From Shimia thalassica (GTDB lineage Bacteria > Pseudomonadota > Alphaproteobacteria > Rhodobacterales > Rhodobacteraceae), in assembly GCF_001458215.1 (NCBI RefSeq), contig NZ_CYTW01000006.1, positions 62,001 to 126,000 of the forward strand: a DNA stretch of 64,000 nt. Reading direction: 5' to 3'. Shown here in pieces: positions 34,888 through 44,069 of this stretch. Every line of letters starts with the position of its first letter. Position 1 is the first letter of the stretch. The position numbers were made by a program, and so were the translations under genes. Under the pieces are notes generated by a model. The model searched no databases and was not told where the DNA came from. It was given only the letters and a program-made list of their open reading frames with translations.

Positions 34888-36267
34888 TTACTTGTTCGGT
34901 GATTGGGAAGACGAACTCGACCCCGAGCCCCCCTTGCCGCCTCGCATGGCTTGCAGAAGGCTAAAGGACGGAAACCCGTCCGGCGTCATACCCTTGGACG
35001 TCTGGTATTTGCGGATCGCATCCATCGAATTCGGACCGATCCTGCCGTCCACCTTGCCAACCTTAAAGCCCGCACGATTCAGCCGGCGTTGCATTTCCTT
35101 GCGTTCTTTTTCGGTCAGGGCACGGTCGCCTTCTGGCCAGTTCCCCTTGATAGGTGGGCCACCCTTGAAACGGTCACTCAGATGACCAACGCCGATAACG
35201 TATGCATCCGCGGCGTTATAGCGTTCGATGGCGCGGAAATTCTTGAACACCATGAAGGCGGCCCCTCGACCGCCTGCCGGCAACAGGATTGCACCGCTGC
35301 CATAGCTGTCTGGTACGGCACGTCCGTTGATGTCCGTGACGCCCAGCGACGCCCACTGCGATGGGGGTTTGGTGATCTTGCGACTGGCAAGGCCATAGTT
35401 GAACCCGTTGGATAGCTTGACCTCAACTCCCCACGGTTTGCCCTTTTGCCAGCCAGAGCGTTGAAGATAGGCTGCGGTAGAGGCAAGCGCGTCTGTGGGG
35501 TCATTCGACCAGATGTCGCGCTTTCCATCACCCGTAAAATCAACGGCATAGGCCAGATAGGACGTTGGAATAAACTGGGTATGGCCCATCGCCCCGGCCC
35601 AGCTGCCCTTCATCTTACCGGGTGTGGTGTCACCGCTTTGCAGGATTTTCAAAGCTGCCATCAACTGGCCTTCAAAGAACTTTCCACGCCGCCCGTCATA
35701 AGACAGGGTCGCAAGCGCTTCGATCAGGTTGTAATCGCCTTTGTATTCGCCATAGCTGCTTTCCATGCCCCAGATCGCGACGACGACTTCCTTGTCGACC
35801 CCATATTGCCGCTCGATCGCGTCGAGGGTGCGGGCATGGTTTCGAAGTGCGGCTTTGCCGTTCTTGATCCGTTTTTCGGAAGCGGCACTTTCAAGGTACT
35901 GCCAAATCGTTTTCGTGAACTCGGATTGGTTGCGGTCCTTCTGGATAACGTCCGTGTTGTATTTGACGTTTCTAAAGGCGCGATCAAAGGTTTTGGCGGA
36001 GATCCCAGAGGATAATGCGCGTTGCCGGAACCCGTCGATCCAACGCTGAAACCCGAGGTTCCCGGATGTGGGTTCGGCGGCGGGGGCGGCGTCAATCGTG
36101 GATGAGGGGCGCATCACAGGGCGCACCACTGCAGATGCCAGTTGCACCTGAGAAGAGGGGTCCTGCGCGCGTGCCGTTGGGCGCAGGGATTCTTTTGGTG
36201 GGTTGGCCAGTGCCGGAAGCCCCAGAAAACCCACTGCAATCAAAACTGCAGGAATTTGTGTTCGCAT
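34888..36267 (-). CDS. MltB-type lytic murein transglycosylase with peptidoglycan-binding domain
   Basis: The product (459 aa) cleaves peptidoglycan glycan chains. A signal peptide is at residues 1-22 (MRTQIPAVLIAVGFLGLPAL). The SLT_2 catalytic domain (about 85-385) carries the Glu in VVAIWGMESSYGEYKG. A C-terminal PG_binding_1 domain (about 395-450) has LNRAGFKVGKVDGRIGP. The ATG at 36267 follows GAGG; in-frame ATGs at 36279 and 36327 are alternatives. No lipobox is visible, so it seems soluble in the periplasm. It is not tied to the flagellar cluster. Confidence 0.9.
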   Translation of the reverse strand: MRTQIPAVLIAVGFLGLPALANPPKESLRPTARAQDPSSQVQLASAVVRPVMRPSSTIDAAPAAEPTSGNLGFQRWIDGFRQRALSSGISAKTFDRAFRNVKYNTDVIQKDRNQSEFTKTIWQYLESAASEKRIKNGKAALRNHARTLDAIERQYGVDKEVVVAIWGMESSYGEYKGDYNLIEALATLSYDGRRGKFFEGQLMAALKILQSGDTTPGKMKGSWAGAMGHTQFIPTSYLAYAVDFTGDGKRDIWSNDPTDALASTAAYLQRSGWQKGKPWGVEVKLSNGFNYGLASRKITKPPSQWASLGVTDINGRAVPDSYGSGAILLPAGGRGAAFMVFKNFRAIERYNAADAYVIGVGHLSDRFKGGPPIKGNWPEGDRALTEKERKEMQRRLNRAGFKVGKVDGRIGPNSMDAIRKYQTSKGMTPDGFPSFSLLQAMRGGKGGSGSSSSSQSPNK

Positions 36268-36394
36268 CGTTTGCCTCATGTTTTCTTTTACATGAGGGTA
36301 GCGCGAATACAGGATTTGAGAAAGCACGCTGCACCACTAGGCGCTGGTATTCGCCTATCGGTCAGCGGTTCTGGCGGAAAATCACTGCAAAACT

Positions 36395-38650
36395 TTAGTT
36401 ACGGCGACGCGAGACTTTTCTTTTCTGTTTGTCGGCTTTGCGTTTGGCCTTTGCGCCTTTTCGGCGGACAGGTTTCCCGCGCCTGTTTTGGGACGAGCGC
36501 GCAATGGATTTGTCATCAATCGTCAGGAGTTCAAGAGCGATCCCGCCCGTGACTGGCGCGGCTTCGGTCAGGCGAACCGTGACGCGCTGACCCAGCCCGA
36601 TGGTCATCCCCGTTTCCGACCCGGTCAGCATGTTCGCCTCTGCGTCGTACTTGAAATACTCGCGACCCAGATTTCTCATGGGGACCAGGCCGTCTGCTCC
36701 CGTTTCGTCGAGCTTGATAAACACACCAAAGCGCGCGATGCCGCTTACCCGACCGCTAAATTCGTTGCCGATGCGTTCAGACAGGTAGGCAGCAAGGTAA
36801 CGGTCATTGGTATCACGTTCTGCAAGCATGGAACGCCGCTCGGTATCTGAAATATGCGCGGCGGTTTTCTCCAGCATCTCGACACCTTGCGGTGAAAGCC
36901 CGTCGTCTCCCCAATCTTTGTGGGCGGTGATCAATGCACGGTGCACAATCAGATCGGCATAACGGCGGATGGGCGATGTGAAGTGGGCATATGACTGGAG
37001 TGCCAATCCAAAGTGCCCAAAGTTCGACGGGCTATAGTAGGCTTGGGTCATCGAGCGCAGGGTCGAGATATTGATAAGCTCTGCGTCTTCGGTTCCGGCA
37101 GCAGCATTCAACAGCGAATTCAGATGCTGGGTTTTGAGGACCTGACCCTTGGCGAGATTGAAACCCGCCGATTGCGCTGTTTCACGCAGGGCATCCAGCT
37201 TTTCGGGATTTGGTTCTTCGTGAACGCGGAACAACAGCGGAGATTTTTCGGCAATCAGAGTTTCAGCCGCCGCGACATTGGCCAGAATCATGAATTCTTC
37301 AATGAGCTTGTGAGCATCGAAACGATCTCGGAACATAACCGAGGCCACCTGACCTTCTGGGGTCAGCTCGACCTTGCGCTCGGGCAGGTCAAGATCCAGA
37401 GGCTGCCGGTCAGCGCGCGCCTTTTTCAGGGCTTCGTAGGCATCGTAAAGCGGATTGATGATTTCTTCCATCAACGGCGCACACAGGTCATTCGGGGCAC
37501 CGTCGCGGGCCTGTTGCACTTCGGCATAGTTCAATGACGCAACAGACCGCATCATGCCACGCACAAAGTGATGCCCGATCTTGTGACCCTTTGCGTCGAT
37601 TTGCATACGAACGGCGATACAGGCGCGCGGCACACCTTCATGAAGCGAACACAGATCACCAGACAGACGATCCGGCAGCATCGGCACAACGCGATCAGGG
37701 AAGTAGGATGAGTTGCCGCGCTTGCGGGCCTCTTTATCCAGCGCGGATCCAGGCGTCACATAGTGGGCCACGTCCGCAATCGCCACCCAAATGACATGGC
37801 CGCCTTCGTTTTTTGGATCGTCATCTGCATGCGCCCAGCATGCATCGTCGTGGTCACGTGCATCGGCGGGGTCGATCGTAACCAGGGGAATATCACGCAG
37901 ATCGTCGCGTTGCCGCAACGGCGCGGGTTTGGCCGCGTCGGCCTCGGCTATGACATCATTGGGGAAACTATCGGGAATACCGTGTTGGTGGATCGCGATA
38001 AGCGAAACGGCTTTGGGCGCACTGGGGTCGCCCAACCGTTCGACCACTTTGGCGCGAGGCAGGCCCATGCGGCCCTTGGGGCCTGTTTGCTGGGCTTCGA
38101 CCAGTTCGCCGTCCCTTGCACCGTTGGTGCCGTCGGAAAGAACCATCCATTCCTTGCCGTCACCTTTATCGATGGGAAGAATGCGGCCACCCTCGGCGGT
38201 TTTACGATACACACCCAAAACGCGTTTCGGATTGGTGCCAATCCGCCTGATCAGGCGCGCTTCATAGGCATAGTCTTCGTCTTTAACGGCGGTGAGGCGC
38301 CCAAGAATGCGATCGCCGCCGCCCAGCGCAGGATCACTGGCTTTGGTGATAACAAGAATGGCGGGCGCTGCGCCCTCTCCATGCCATTCCAGCGGACGCG
38401 CCATCAGATCACCGTCATCATTCGGTCCGGCAATCTGCAAAACGCTCACAGGCGGCAACCGGTCAGGGTCGGTATAGGTCTTCTTGCGTTTCTCGAGATG
38501 GCCTTCGCTCTCAAGCTCTTTCAAGATGCGTTTGAGATCTATCCGCGCAGCCCCTTTGATACCAAAGGCTTTGGAAATGTCGCGTTTCGAGGTGAGGGTC
38601 GGGTTTTCGGAAATCCACTCAAGGATTTCCTCTTTGGTTGGGATGCGCAT
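36395..38650 (-). CDS. rnr: Ribonuclease R
   Basis: The product (751 aa) is a 3'-to-5' exoribonuclease that degrades structured RNA. It has an N-terminal winged-helix/OB part, and then the RNB domain with the metal-binding Asp cluster in TIDPADARDHDDACWAHAD. SPIRRYADLIVHRAL is also typical. The S1 domain has GRVSGIARFGVFIKLDETGA. The tail is very basic (Arg/Lys-rich), as in known RNase R. It seems to be transcribed alone or with the DUF2064 gene to its right, which runs the same way. Confidence 0.96.
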   Translation of the reverse strand: MRIPTKEEILEWISENPTLTSKRDISKAFGIKGAARIDLKRILKELESEGHLEKRKKTYTDPDRLPPVSVLQIAGPNDDGDLMARPLEWHGEGAAPAILVITKASDPALGGGDRILGRLTAVKDEDYAYEARLIRRIGTNPKRVLGVYRKTAEGGRILPIDKGDGKEWMVLSDGTNGARDGELVEAQQTGPKGRMGLPRAKVVERLGDPSAPKAVSLIAIHQHGIPDSFPNDVIAEADAAKPAPLRQRDDLRDIPLVTIDPADARDHDDACWAHADDDPKNEGGHVIWVAIADVAHYVTPGSALDKEARKRGNSSYFPDRVVPMLPDRLSGDLCSLHEGVPRACIAVRMQIDAKGHKIGHHFVRGMMRSVASLNYAEVQQARDGAPNDLCAPLMEEIINPLYDAYEALKKARADRQPLDLDLPERKVELTPEGQVASVMFRDRFDAHKLIEEFMILANVAAAETLIAEKSPLLFRVHEEPNPEKLDALRETAQSAGFNLAKGQVLKTQHLNSLLNAAAGTEDAELINISTLRSMTQAYYSPSNFGHFGLALQSYAHFTSPIRRYADLIVHRALITAHKDWGDDGLSPQGVEMLEKTAAHISDTERRSMLAERDTNDRYLAAYLSERIGNEFSGRVSGIARFGVFIKLDETGADGLVPMRNLGREYFKYDAEANMLTGSETGMTIGLGQRVTVRLTEAAPVTGGIALELLTIDDKSIARSSQNRRGKPVRRKGAKAKRKADKQKRKVSRRRN

Positions 38651-38748
38651 GCCATCGGCCTAGCATGGGATCAAACCCGCGTCATGTGTAAAACGCCCCA
38701 ACGAGTGTGGGCCAAGGCGTTGCTTTGTGCGATTTCGACTTGGTTGGT

Positions 38749-39336
38749 TTATGCAAAAGGTAAGTCGGCGACCGTGTCCACATCCCGCAGCTTTGAGATC
38801 AGCGCGATGCGTTGTCCGTGCAGGGTTTCGATACTGTCTGTCAGGGCGTGTTCGGTTGACCAGCGAACATTGTCAAACAGTGTGGCGGGAACGGGCGCTG
38901 CGCGTTTGAGACCAGTGAGCCAATACCCACCATCAAAGGCAGGGCCAAAGACCGCGTCATTGTCCCCGAGCGCCTGAAAGGCCTCGGCGATGTGGTTGGT
39001 TTGGATACCCGGAATATCGGCGCCAATGATGCATACCGGCCCGGGAGGGAGCTCGCGAAAAATGCGGGACATACGATCCCCAAGATCGCCGGAACCTTGT
39101 GGAATGCGAGGGATGTTGGGCGACCAGATGCGGCTGCTCATTCCGGCATGATCCGGCGCTACAGCCAAAAAGAGATCCCAGCGCGGGTTGGTTAAGCGGC
39201 GGATCAAGGATTGGCTTTGGTGGCGGAACCACCACGCAGCGGTTGTCATGCCGATATCGCGGCCAAGGCGCGTTTTTACGCGCCCCGGACGTGGAACTTT
39301 GATCATGACAACAAGGCGGGGACGATAGGACATCAC
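38749..39336 (-). CDS. DUF2064 (TIGR04282-type) nucleotidyl/glycosyl transferase-fold protein
   Basis: The product (195 aa) has the GT-A-like start VVMIKVPRPGRVKTRLGRDIG and the metal-like motif GADIPGI, then FGPAFDGGYWLTGLK. This is the DUF2064 family, which includes proteins annotated in arsenosugar biosynthesis, though most members have no tested role. It is 5 bases downstream of dapE on the same strand, so probably co-transcribed. No arsenic genes are nearby, so an arsenic role is not supported here. Confidence 0.8.
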   Translation of the reverse strand: MMSYRPRLVVMIKVPRPGRVKTRLGRDIGMTTAAWWFRHQSQSLIRRLTNPRWDLFLAVAPDHAGMSSRIWSPNIPRIPQGSGDLGDRMSRIFRELPPGPVCIIGADIPGIQTNHIAEAFQALGDNDAVFGPAFDGGYWLTGLKRAAPVPATLFDNVRWSTEHALTDSIETLHGQRIALISKLRDVDTVADLPFA

Positions 39337-39341
39337 GGCTT

Positions 39342-40487
39342 TCAGGCGAAGTAGTCTCGCAAAATGCGACCGTAGATCGCTTTGAGCTGTTGAATCTGAA
39401 CGACTGGCACGTTTTCATCCACCTGATGCATGGTCTTGCCAACAAGCCCGAATTCAACAACCGGACAGTGGTTTTTAACAAATCTGGCGTCGGACGTGCC
39501 GCCACTGGTCGAGAGTTCCGGAGTGCGGCCTGTCTCTGCCTGAACAGCGTTGGCTACCAGATCAGACAGCGGGCCCGGAGGAGTGATAAAGCTTTCTCCT
39601 GACACTTTGATGTTCACGTCAATATCGATACCCGTTTCCTCACTCACGCCGGTCAGCTGGGCATGAAGCCATGATGTCAGGCTTTCGCCGCTGTGAATGT
39701 CGTTGAACCGAATGTTCACCGTCGCGCGACACTCTGCGGGAATGACGTTGGTCGCGGGGTTGCCGGTGTCCATTGTAACGACCGCGAGCGTCGACGCATC
39801 AAAATGCGCGTTTCCTTCGTCCAGTGTGTGCGAGGCCAGACGATGCATAAGCGCCGCCATAGCTGGTAGGGGGTTCTTTGCTCGATGCGGGTAGGCCGAG
39901 TGCCCCTGCTTGCCCTTGAAAGTGAACCACGCGGTCAGGGACCCACGGCGGCCAATCTTCATCATGTCGCCCATATCGTTGGGGCAGGTCGGCTCGCCAA
40001 CAAGGCAAACGGACATTTTTTCGTCCGTCTTGTCCATATAATCCAACAAGGCCGTTGTCCCGTAAATCGCGTCGGCCTCTTCGTCACCTGTGATGGTCAA
40101 AATGATTGACCCGTCGGGGGGGGTATCACGCACAAAATCAATGGCGGCGGCGGCAAAGGCTGCAACACCGGATTTCATGTCGGTGGCACCACGGCCAAAC
40201 ATGATGCCGTCTTTGACCTCGGCCCCGAAGGGATCGGTTGTCCACGCCGCTTGGTCTCCGACAGGAACCACATCCGTGTGACCATTGAAACCAAAGGTCC
40301 GGTCATGACCCTTGGCACCCCAACGTGCGAACAGGTTGCTGATTCCTTCACGGTCAACGCGGGTGCATTCAAACCCTGCATCTGCGAGCAAAGCGTCCAG
40401 CAACACCAGCGCTCCGCCCTCGTTCGGAGTGACAGAGGGGCAGCGGATCAAGTCAGCAGTAAGTGCAACAGCATCGATTTCGGACAT
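39342..40487 (-). CDS. dapE: Succinyl-diaminopimelate desuccinylase DapE
   Basis: The product (381 aa) removes succinate from N-succinyl-LL-diaminopimelate in lysine and cell-wall synthesis. Metal ligands are visible: His70 in FNGHTDVVP, Asp103 in [10 protein letters not shown], and the Glu pair near 136-137 in TGDEEADA. dapD, the partner enzyme of the succinylase route, is in the window at 46891-47718. The ATG at 40487 is 4 bases after a 75-codon open frame on the same strand (40491-40718) that I do not call. Confidence 0.95.
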   Translation of the reverse strand: MSEIDAVALTADLIRCPSVTPNEGGALVLLDALLADAGFECTRVDREGISNLFARWGAKGHDRTFGFNGHTDVVPVGDQAAWTTDPFGAEVKDGIMFGRGATDMKSGVAAFAAAAIDFVRDTPPDGSIILTITGDEEADAIYGTTALLDYMDKTDEKMSVCLVGEPTCPNDMGDMMKIGRRGSLTAWFTFKGKQGHSAYPHRAKNPLPAMAALMHRLASHTLDEGNAHFDASTLAVVTMDTGNPATNVIPAECRATVNIRFNDIHSGESLTSWLHAQLTGVSEETGIDIDVNIKVSGESFITPPGPLSDLVANAVQAETGRTPELSTSGGTSDARFVKNHCPVVEFGLVGKTMHQVDENVPVVQIQQLKAIYGRILRDYFA

Positions 40488-40799
40488 GGCTTATCTCATT
40501 TGGACAAAGAAGGGCTCACCGCAGTTGTCGCACAAGGGCGTGAGCCCGGAAAGCCACAAAAAGGCCTGATTTTTCAGTGGCTCACTGCCAAAAGGCTTAA
40601 CAACACATTCAAAGTGCTGTTTAGTGGTTTCAATAATATAAGACCGAGGCAGGTCACATCGCAGTAAGGCCGAATGGCCATCCCATAGAATCCTCCCGAT
40701 CGAGCAGTCAGGCGGCATTCGATACTTAATAATCCGGTTTGTCCGGATGGCTGCGCGTGCGCTTTGTCTCTGCTTTTACCAAGTGAGGCAGCTTTAAAT
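40488..40799. other. 312-base gap upstream of dapE and the first Hint gene
   Basis: The gap is divergent. It contains an inverted repeat GGGCTCAC (40512-40519) with GTGAGCCC (40540-40547), which lies in the dapE leader when read on the - strand. A 75-codon frame runs leftwards to 40491, ending at dapE; its sequence resembles nothing I know and it may be chance. Nothing else is evident. Confidence 0.5.
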
Positions 40800-42365
40800 A
40801 TGGCAAGGTTACCAGTAGATCGCTCTGCAAATGCAATGGAGATGGCGGAAGCCATTTTCGGCGACGGTGTTTCTGTCGAGGAGGCGACATATACAGGTGA
40901 TAGTGATTCATCTGGGATTTACTCTAACGCGGATACTGTTTCTCCCGGGGTCGCCCCGAGTGATTCTGGTGTAATTCTTTCCACAGGTGATGCACGCAAC
41001 TTCGCCAACCGAAATGGCGAATACAACCAGGATACAAACCAAACAACCAGCTCGAGCGGACCAAACAACGTTGCCGAGTTCAACGCGATTGCCGGCACCA
41101 GCACCTATGATGCTGCATATCTTGACGTCACTTTCATCCCGACCGGCGATACAATGACAATGCAATTTGTCTTCGCGTCGGAAGAATACCCTGAATACGT
41201 AAATTCGGTTTATCAGGACTTTGTGGCGGTCTGGGTCAATGACGTGCTTGTGCCGATGGATATCGGGAATGGTGATGTCGATCCCGGCAACGTGAACGAT
41301 GGTGAAAACGAAAGCCTGTTCATCGATAACACCGGCGACGCTTACAATACCGAAATGGATGGTTTCACGATCACCATGACGTTGACGATGGATGTTGATC
41401 CGGGTGAGGAAAACACCATCCGCATCGCAATCGCTGATGTTGCTGACGCGAGTTATGACTCAAACCTGCTGATTGCAGCAGACTCGGTTCAGACGGCGGT
41501 AATTGCCGAAACTGATACCGTGAATATGGGTATCAACGCCACCAAAACCGTCAATGTGATTGCCAACGATTCGAACACCGGCAGTACGCTGACGATTACG
41601 CATATCAACGGCGCGGCCGTTGTTGTTGGGGTGCCGATTCCTTTGCCAAACGGGCAAACCGTTACGGCGAATGGTGACGGGACTCTGACGTTCACATCCG
41701 ATGGCGATACCGAAACCTCGAATATCACCTACACCATCGAGAACGACGCGGGTGTGACGGATGTCGGGTATGTGACGATCAATGCCGCCCCGTGTTTTGT
41801 AAAGGGAACGTTGATCCGCACGCCTTATGGGGATGTACCCGTGGAAGATCTGGAAGCGGGCGATATGGTCGAGACCTTTGACAATGGTGCCCAGCCCATT
41901 CGGTGGATTGGCAATCGCACAGTTCCGGCCCTCGAAAATCTTGCCCCGATCCGGATTGAGGCGGGAGCGCTTGGTGATCACCTTGCCTTGCTGGTTTCGC
42001 CGCAGCATCGGATCTTGGTCAGGGACAGCTTGGCAGAGCTGTTGTTTGACGACACAGAAGTACTCATCGCCGCAAAAGACCTTGTGAACGACCGTACAAT
42101 CACACGGCAGGTTGGTGGCACAGTGCAGTACTTTCACATGCTGTTTGACAGGCACCAAATTGTTTTCTCGCAAGGTTTGGAAACCGAGAGTTTTCTGCCC
42201 GGCCCGCAGATCGACAACATCTTCGAGGCGGAAACACTTGATGAGATTACAACCATTTTCCCAGAGCTGGATACGCAAACGGGTGAGGGCTACAGCCCTG
42301 CAGCCCGCAGAATGTTGAAGGCCTATGAAGCAGATGTGCTGCTGTCTCGCACGAGGGCCGCATGA
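40800..42365 (+). CDS. Choice-of-anchor-L-like domain plus Hint domain protein (first copy)
   Basis: The product (521 aa) begins without a signal peptide. Residues 1-235 match the choice-of-anchor L pattern: AMEMAEAIFGDGVSVEEATY, SGIYSNADTVSPG, GVILSTGD and VFASEEYPEY. An Ig/cadherin-like beta part follows (about 240-328). A Hint (hedgehog/intein) domain starts at Cys332 in CFVKGTLIRTPYG, with the block-B residues VSPQHR (His403). Both catalytic-type residues are kept, so autoproteolysis is possible. The export route is not clear: no signal peptide and no RTX repeats. The ATG at 40800 was chosen over 40764 because the anchor domain starts there. Confidence 0.82.
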   Translation: MARLPVDRSANAMEMAEAIFGDGVSVEEATYTGDSDSSGIYSNADTVSPGVAPSDSGVILSTGDARNFANRNGEYNQDTNQTTSSSGPNNVAEFNAIAGTSTYDAAYLDVTFIPTGDTMTMQFVFASEEYPEYVNSVYQDFVAVWVNDVLVPMDIGNGDVDPGNVNDGENESLFIDNTGDAYNTEMDGFTITMTLTMDVDPGEENTIRIAIADVADASYDSNLLIAADSVQTAVIAETDTVNMGINATKTVNVIANDSNTGSTLTITHINGAAVVVGVPIPLPNGQTVTANGDGTLTFTSDGDTETSNITYTIENDAGVTDVGYVTINAAPCFVKGTLIRTPYGDVPVEDLEAGDMVETFDNGAQPIRWIGNRTVPALENLAPIRIEAGALGDHLALLVSPQHRILVRDSLAELLFDDTEVLIAAKDLVNDRTITRQVGGTVQYFHMLFDRHQIVFSQGLETESFLPGPQIDNIFEAETLDEITTIFPELDTQTGEGYSPAARRMLKAYEADVLLSRTRAA

Positions 42366-42390
42366 TGATGTTCAACAAGGAGATAACGAT

Positions 42391-43485
42391 ATGACATGGC
42401 TTGCTATCGCGGATCGTAACTCTCAGTTTTTTTCCGCCAACGGGATCTCTAATTCGGGCAAAGACGCGGTTAGCCCCGAGGCCGATCTTGAACAGGTACT
42501 TGAGACCGGTAGCCTGCTCATGGAAACGCGGCTTTCTCCTTATGACCGTCCACAACTTCTTTTGGGGTTGGAAAGGGCGTTCGAACACGCGCTGAAATTC
42601 TCTATTCGCGCTATTCCGGGCGCCGGTGTCCATCTGGTGCATTCTCGGGGCAAAGACGTTTTTCACGGCGTGCTCAGCCATGACTCTCTGTCACGGACCG
42701 ACATTCTCCGGATTACCTACAGTTGGGACATGCGGCACCGAAAAGCACGTCTCGCTGTGGAACGCCCTGACAACGGCAAGGCGTTTCAGGTGATACTGGA
42801 TAACCCGCTGCCGATAACACTGTCTGATGTCCGCGAGCTTACTAAAAACCGGGCCTTGAGAAGCATATCCGAAGATGTGCTTTTCTTTGCGGTTTCGGAT
42901 CGTATTGAACCCATTGGTCCCATGCCTGGCATGACAGCTTCGACTCCTGTCGCAACGCCGTTCGGGTATCGCGCCATGGGGGATTTGAAACGGGGTGATC
43001 TGGTTGAAACCCTTAACGGAAACATGGTGCCGGTCTTGCAAGTTGTACGGCGCACGGTTCCTGCAAAGGGGTTGTTTGAACCTGTCCGGCTGCGGACGCC
43101 ATATTTTGGTCTGGTTCAGGACATGGTGGTTGCGCCCGAACAGCGTCTGGTCATCGGGGGGTCACGTGTTGAATACATGTTTGGCGCCGAGCACGTACTG
43201 GTTCCTGCACGTCACCTTGTGAATGGCAGCGCAGCGATAAGAGAAACGAACCACGCGCTCGTGACATATACTCAGGTGTTGTTGCCCGACCACGAGGCAA
43301 TCCATGCCGCAGGTACGTTTTTAGAAAGCTTCAATATCGGACGCATCCGCAGAAAGCGGGACCTGTTGAGGTCGAGCCTTCTGTCCCAGTTCGAGCAATC
43401 GACATTGCCCGAACATTCAACAACCGCGTTCCCTGTACTCAGGTCTTTCGAGGCGTTGGTTCTGGCCGAGCAGCGCGCGGCCTGA
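42391..43485 (+). CDS. Hint-like protein lacking catalytic Cys and His
   Basis: The product (364 aa) starts at ATG 42391 behind AAGGAG, 25 bases after the previous gene. Residues 1-175 are a domain I do not recognise. The C-terminal half lines up with Hint domains of the neighbours: TPFGYRAMGDLKRGDLVET, and then VPARHLVNGS. The first residue, Cys in the others, is Gly180 here, and the conserved HR is QR (Gln251). It is thus a degenerate, probably non-cleaving, Hint fold. It may act as a partner or decoy for the flanking Hint proteins; that is speculation. Confidence 0.75.
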   Translation: MTWLAIADRNSQFFSANGISNSGKDAVSPEADLEQVLETGSLLMETRLSPYDRPQLLLGLERAFEHALKFSIRAIPGAGVHLVHSRGKDVFHGVLSHDSLSRTDILRITYSWDMRHRKARLAVERPDNGKAFQVILDNPLPITLSDVRELTKNRALRSISEDVLFFAVSDRIEPIGPMPGMTASTPVATPFGYRAMGDLKRGDLVETLNGNMVPVLQVVRRTVPAKGLFEPVRLRTPYFGLVQDMVVAPEQRLVIGGSRVEYMFGAEHVLVPARHLVNGSAAIRETNHALVTYTQVLLPDHEAIHAAGTFLESFNIGRIRRKRDLLRSSLLSQFEQSTLPEHSTTAFPVLRSFEALVLAEQRAA

Positions 43486-43504
43486 ACCAGAGCAGTATTT
43501 CTGT

Positions 43505-43885
43505 TTAGTTCATGCTTTCATCATCTGCAGAGAGGGTTTCCTCTCCGTTATAAAACTCGGTCATGTGCGCCACGATCACCGAGTTTTCTTCGAGGGCGCG
43601 TTCCATCAGGCTCCGTTCGTCGTCGGTGATTTCATGCCCTTGAGCTTCGCGCTCTTCCAGCGTGCCATATCCGGTCACATCCAGAGGTGCCAAATCTGCC
43701 TGCTTGAGGATGGCAACGGTTTCGCGCACAGCCTCGGCTTCGTCGATTCCGCTGGCATAGATCATCAACGCCGCACCTGTTGCCCCTTTGGGCAGGCCGT
43801 CACCGTCTTTGCGTCCAACTTGAACCAGAAGAGTATAAACCTGCTGGCGTGATTTCTTTTTAACTTTGTCCATATTTTCGGCCAT
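43505..43885 (-). CDS. Conserved-looking hypothetical protein
   Basis: The product (126 aa from the ATG at 43885; an ATG at 43873 is equally possible) is not recognised. It is soluble and acidic, with an N-terminal stretch VYTLLVQVGRKDGDGLPKG and a helix pair rich in Glu in the C-terminal half. It is convergent with the degenerate Hint gene and divergent from the second anchor-L/Hint gene. There is no visible signal peptide or metal motif. The start has no strong ribosome site, so the exact length is uncertain. Confidence 0.6.
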   Translation of the reverse strand: MAENMDKVKKKSRQQVYTLLVQVGRKDGDGLPKGATGAALMIYASGIDEAEAVRETVAILKQADLAPLDVTGYGTLEEREAQGHEITDDERSLMERALEENSVIVAHMTEFYNGEETLSADDESMN

Positions 43886-44069
43886 ATCGCGGAAAACGCA
43901 CAATGGTCAATATTCGTCACGATGCTGTCCCAACATCGCCACACTGCACGCGCAGAATTTAGGGGAATAAAACATAAGCTTTCCCACAAGATTCTCTTGC
44001 GAATCTAAGAAAAAATACACATTTGAGCGCAAGTGTAGTTTGCGTACGAGTAAATTGAGGTTTTAAGTC

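Noticed and set aside
37763-38977. A 404-codon frame on the + strand
   Set aside because: It is antisense to rnr, whose domains are clear, and its product looks random.
38749-39336. Arsenosugar biosynthesis role of the DUF2064 protein
   Set aside because: No arsenic resistance or radical-SAM arsenic gene is nearby, so the family name alone is not enough.
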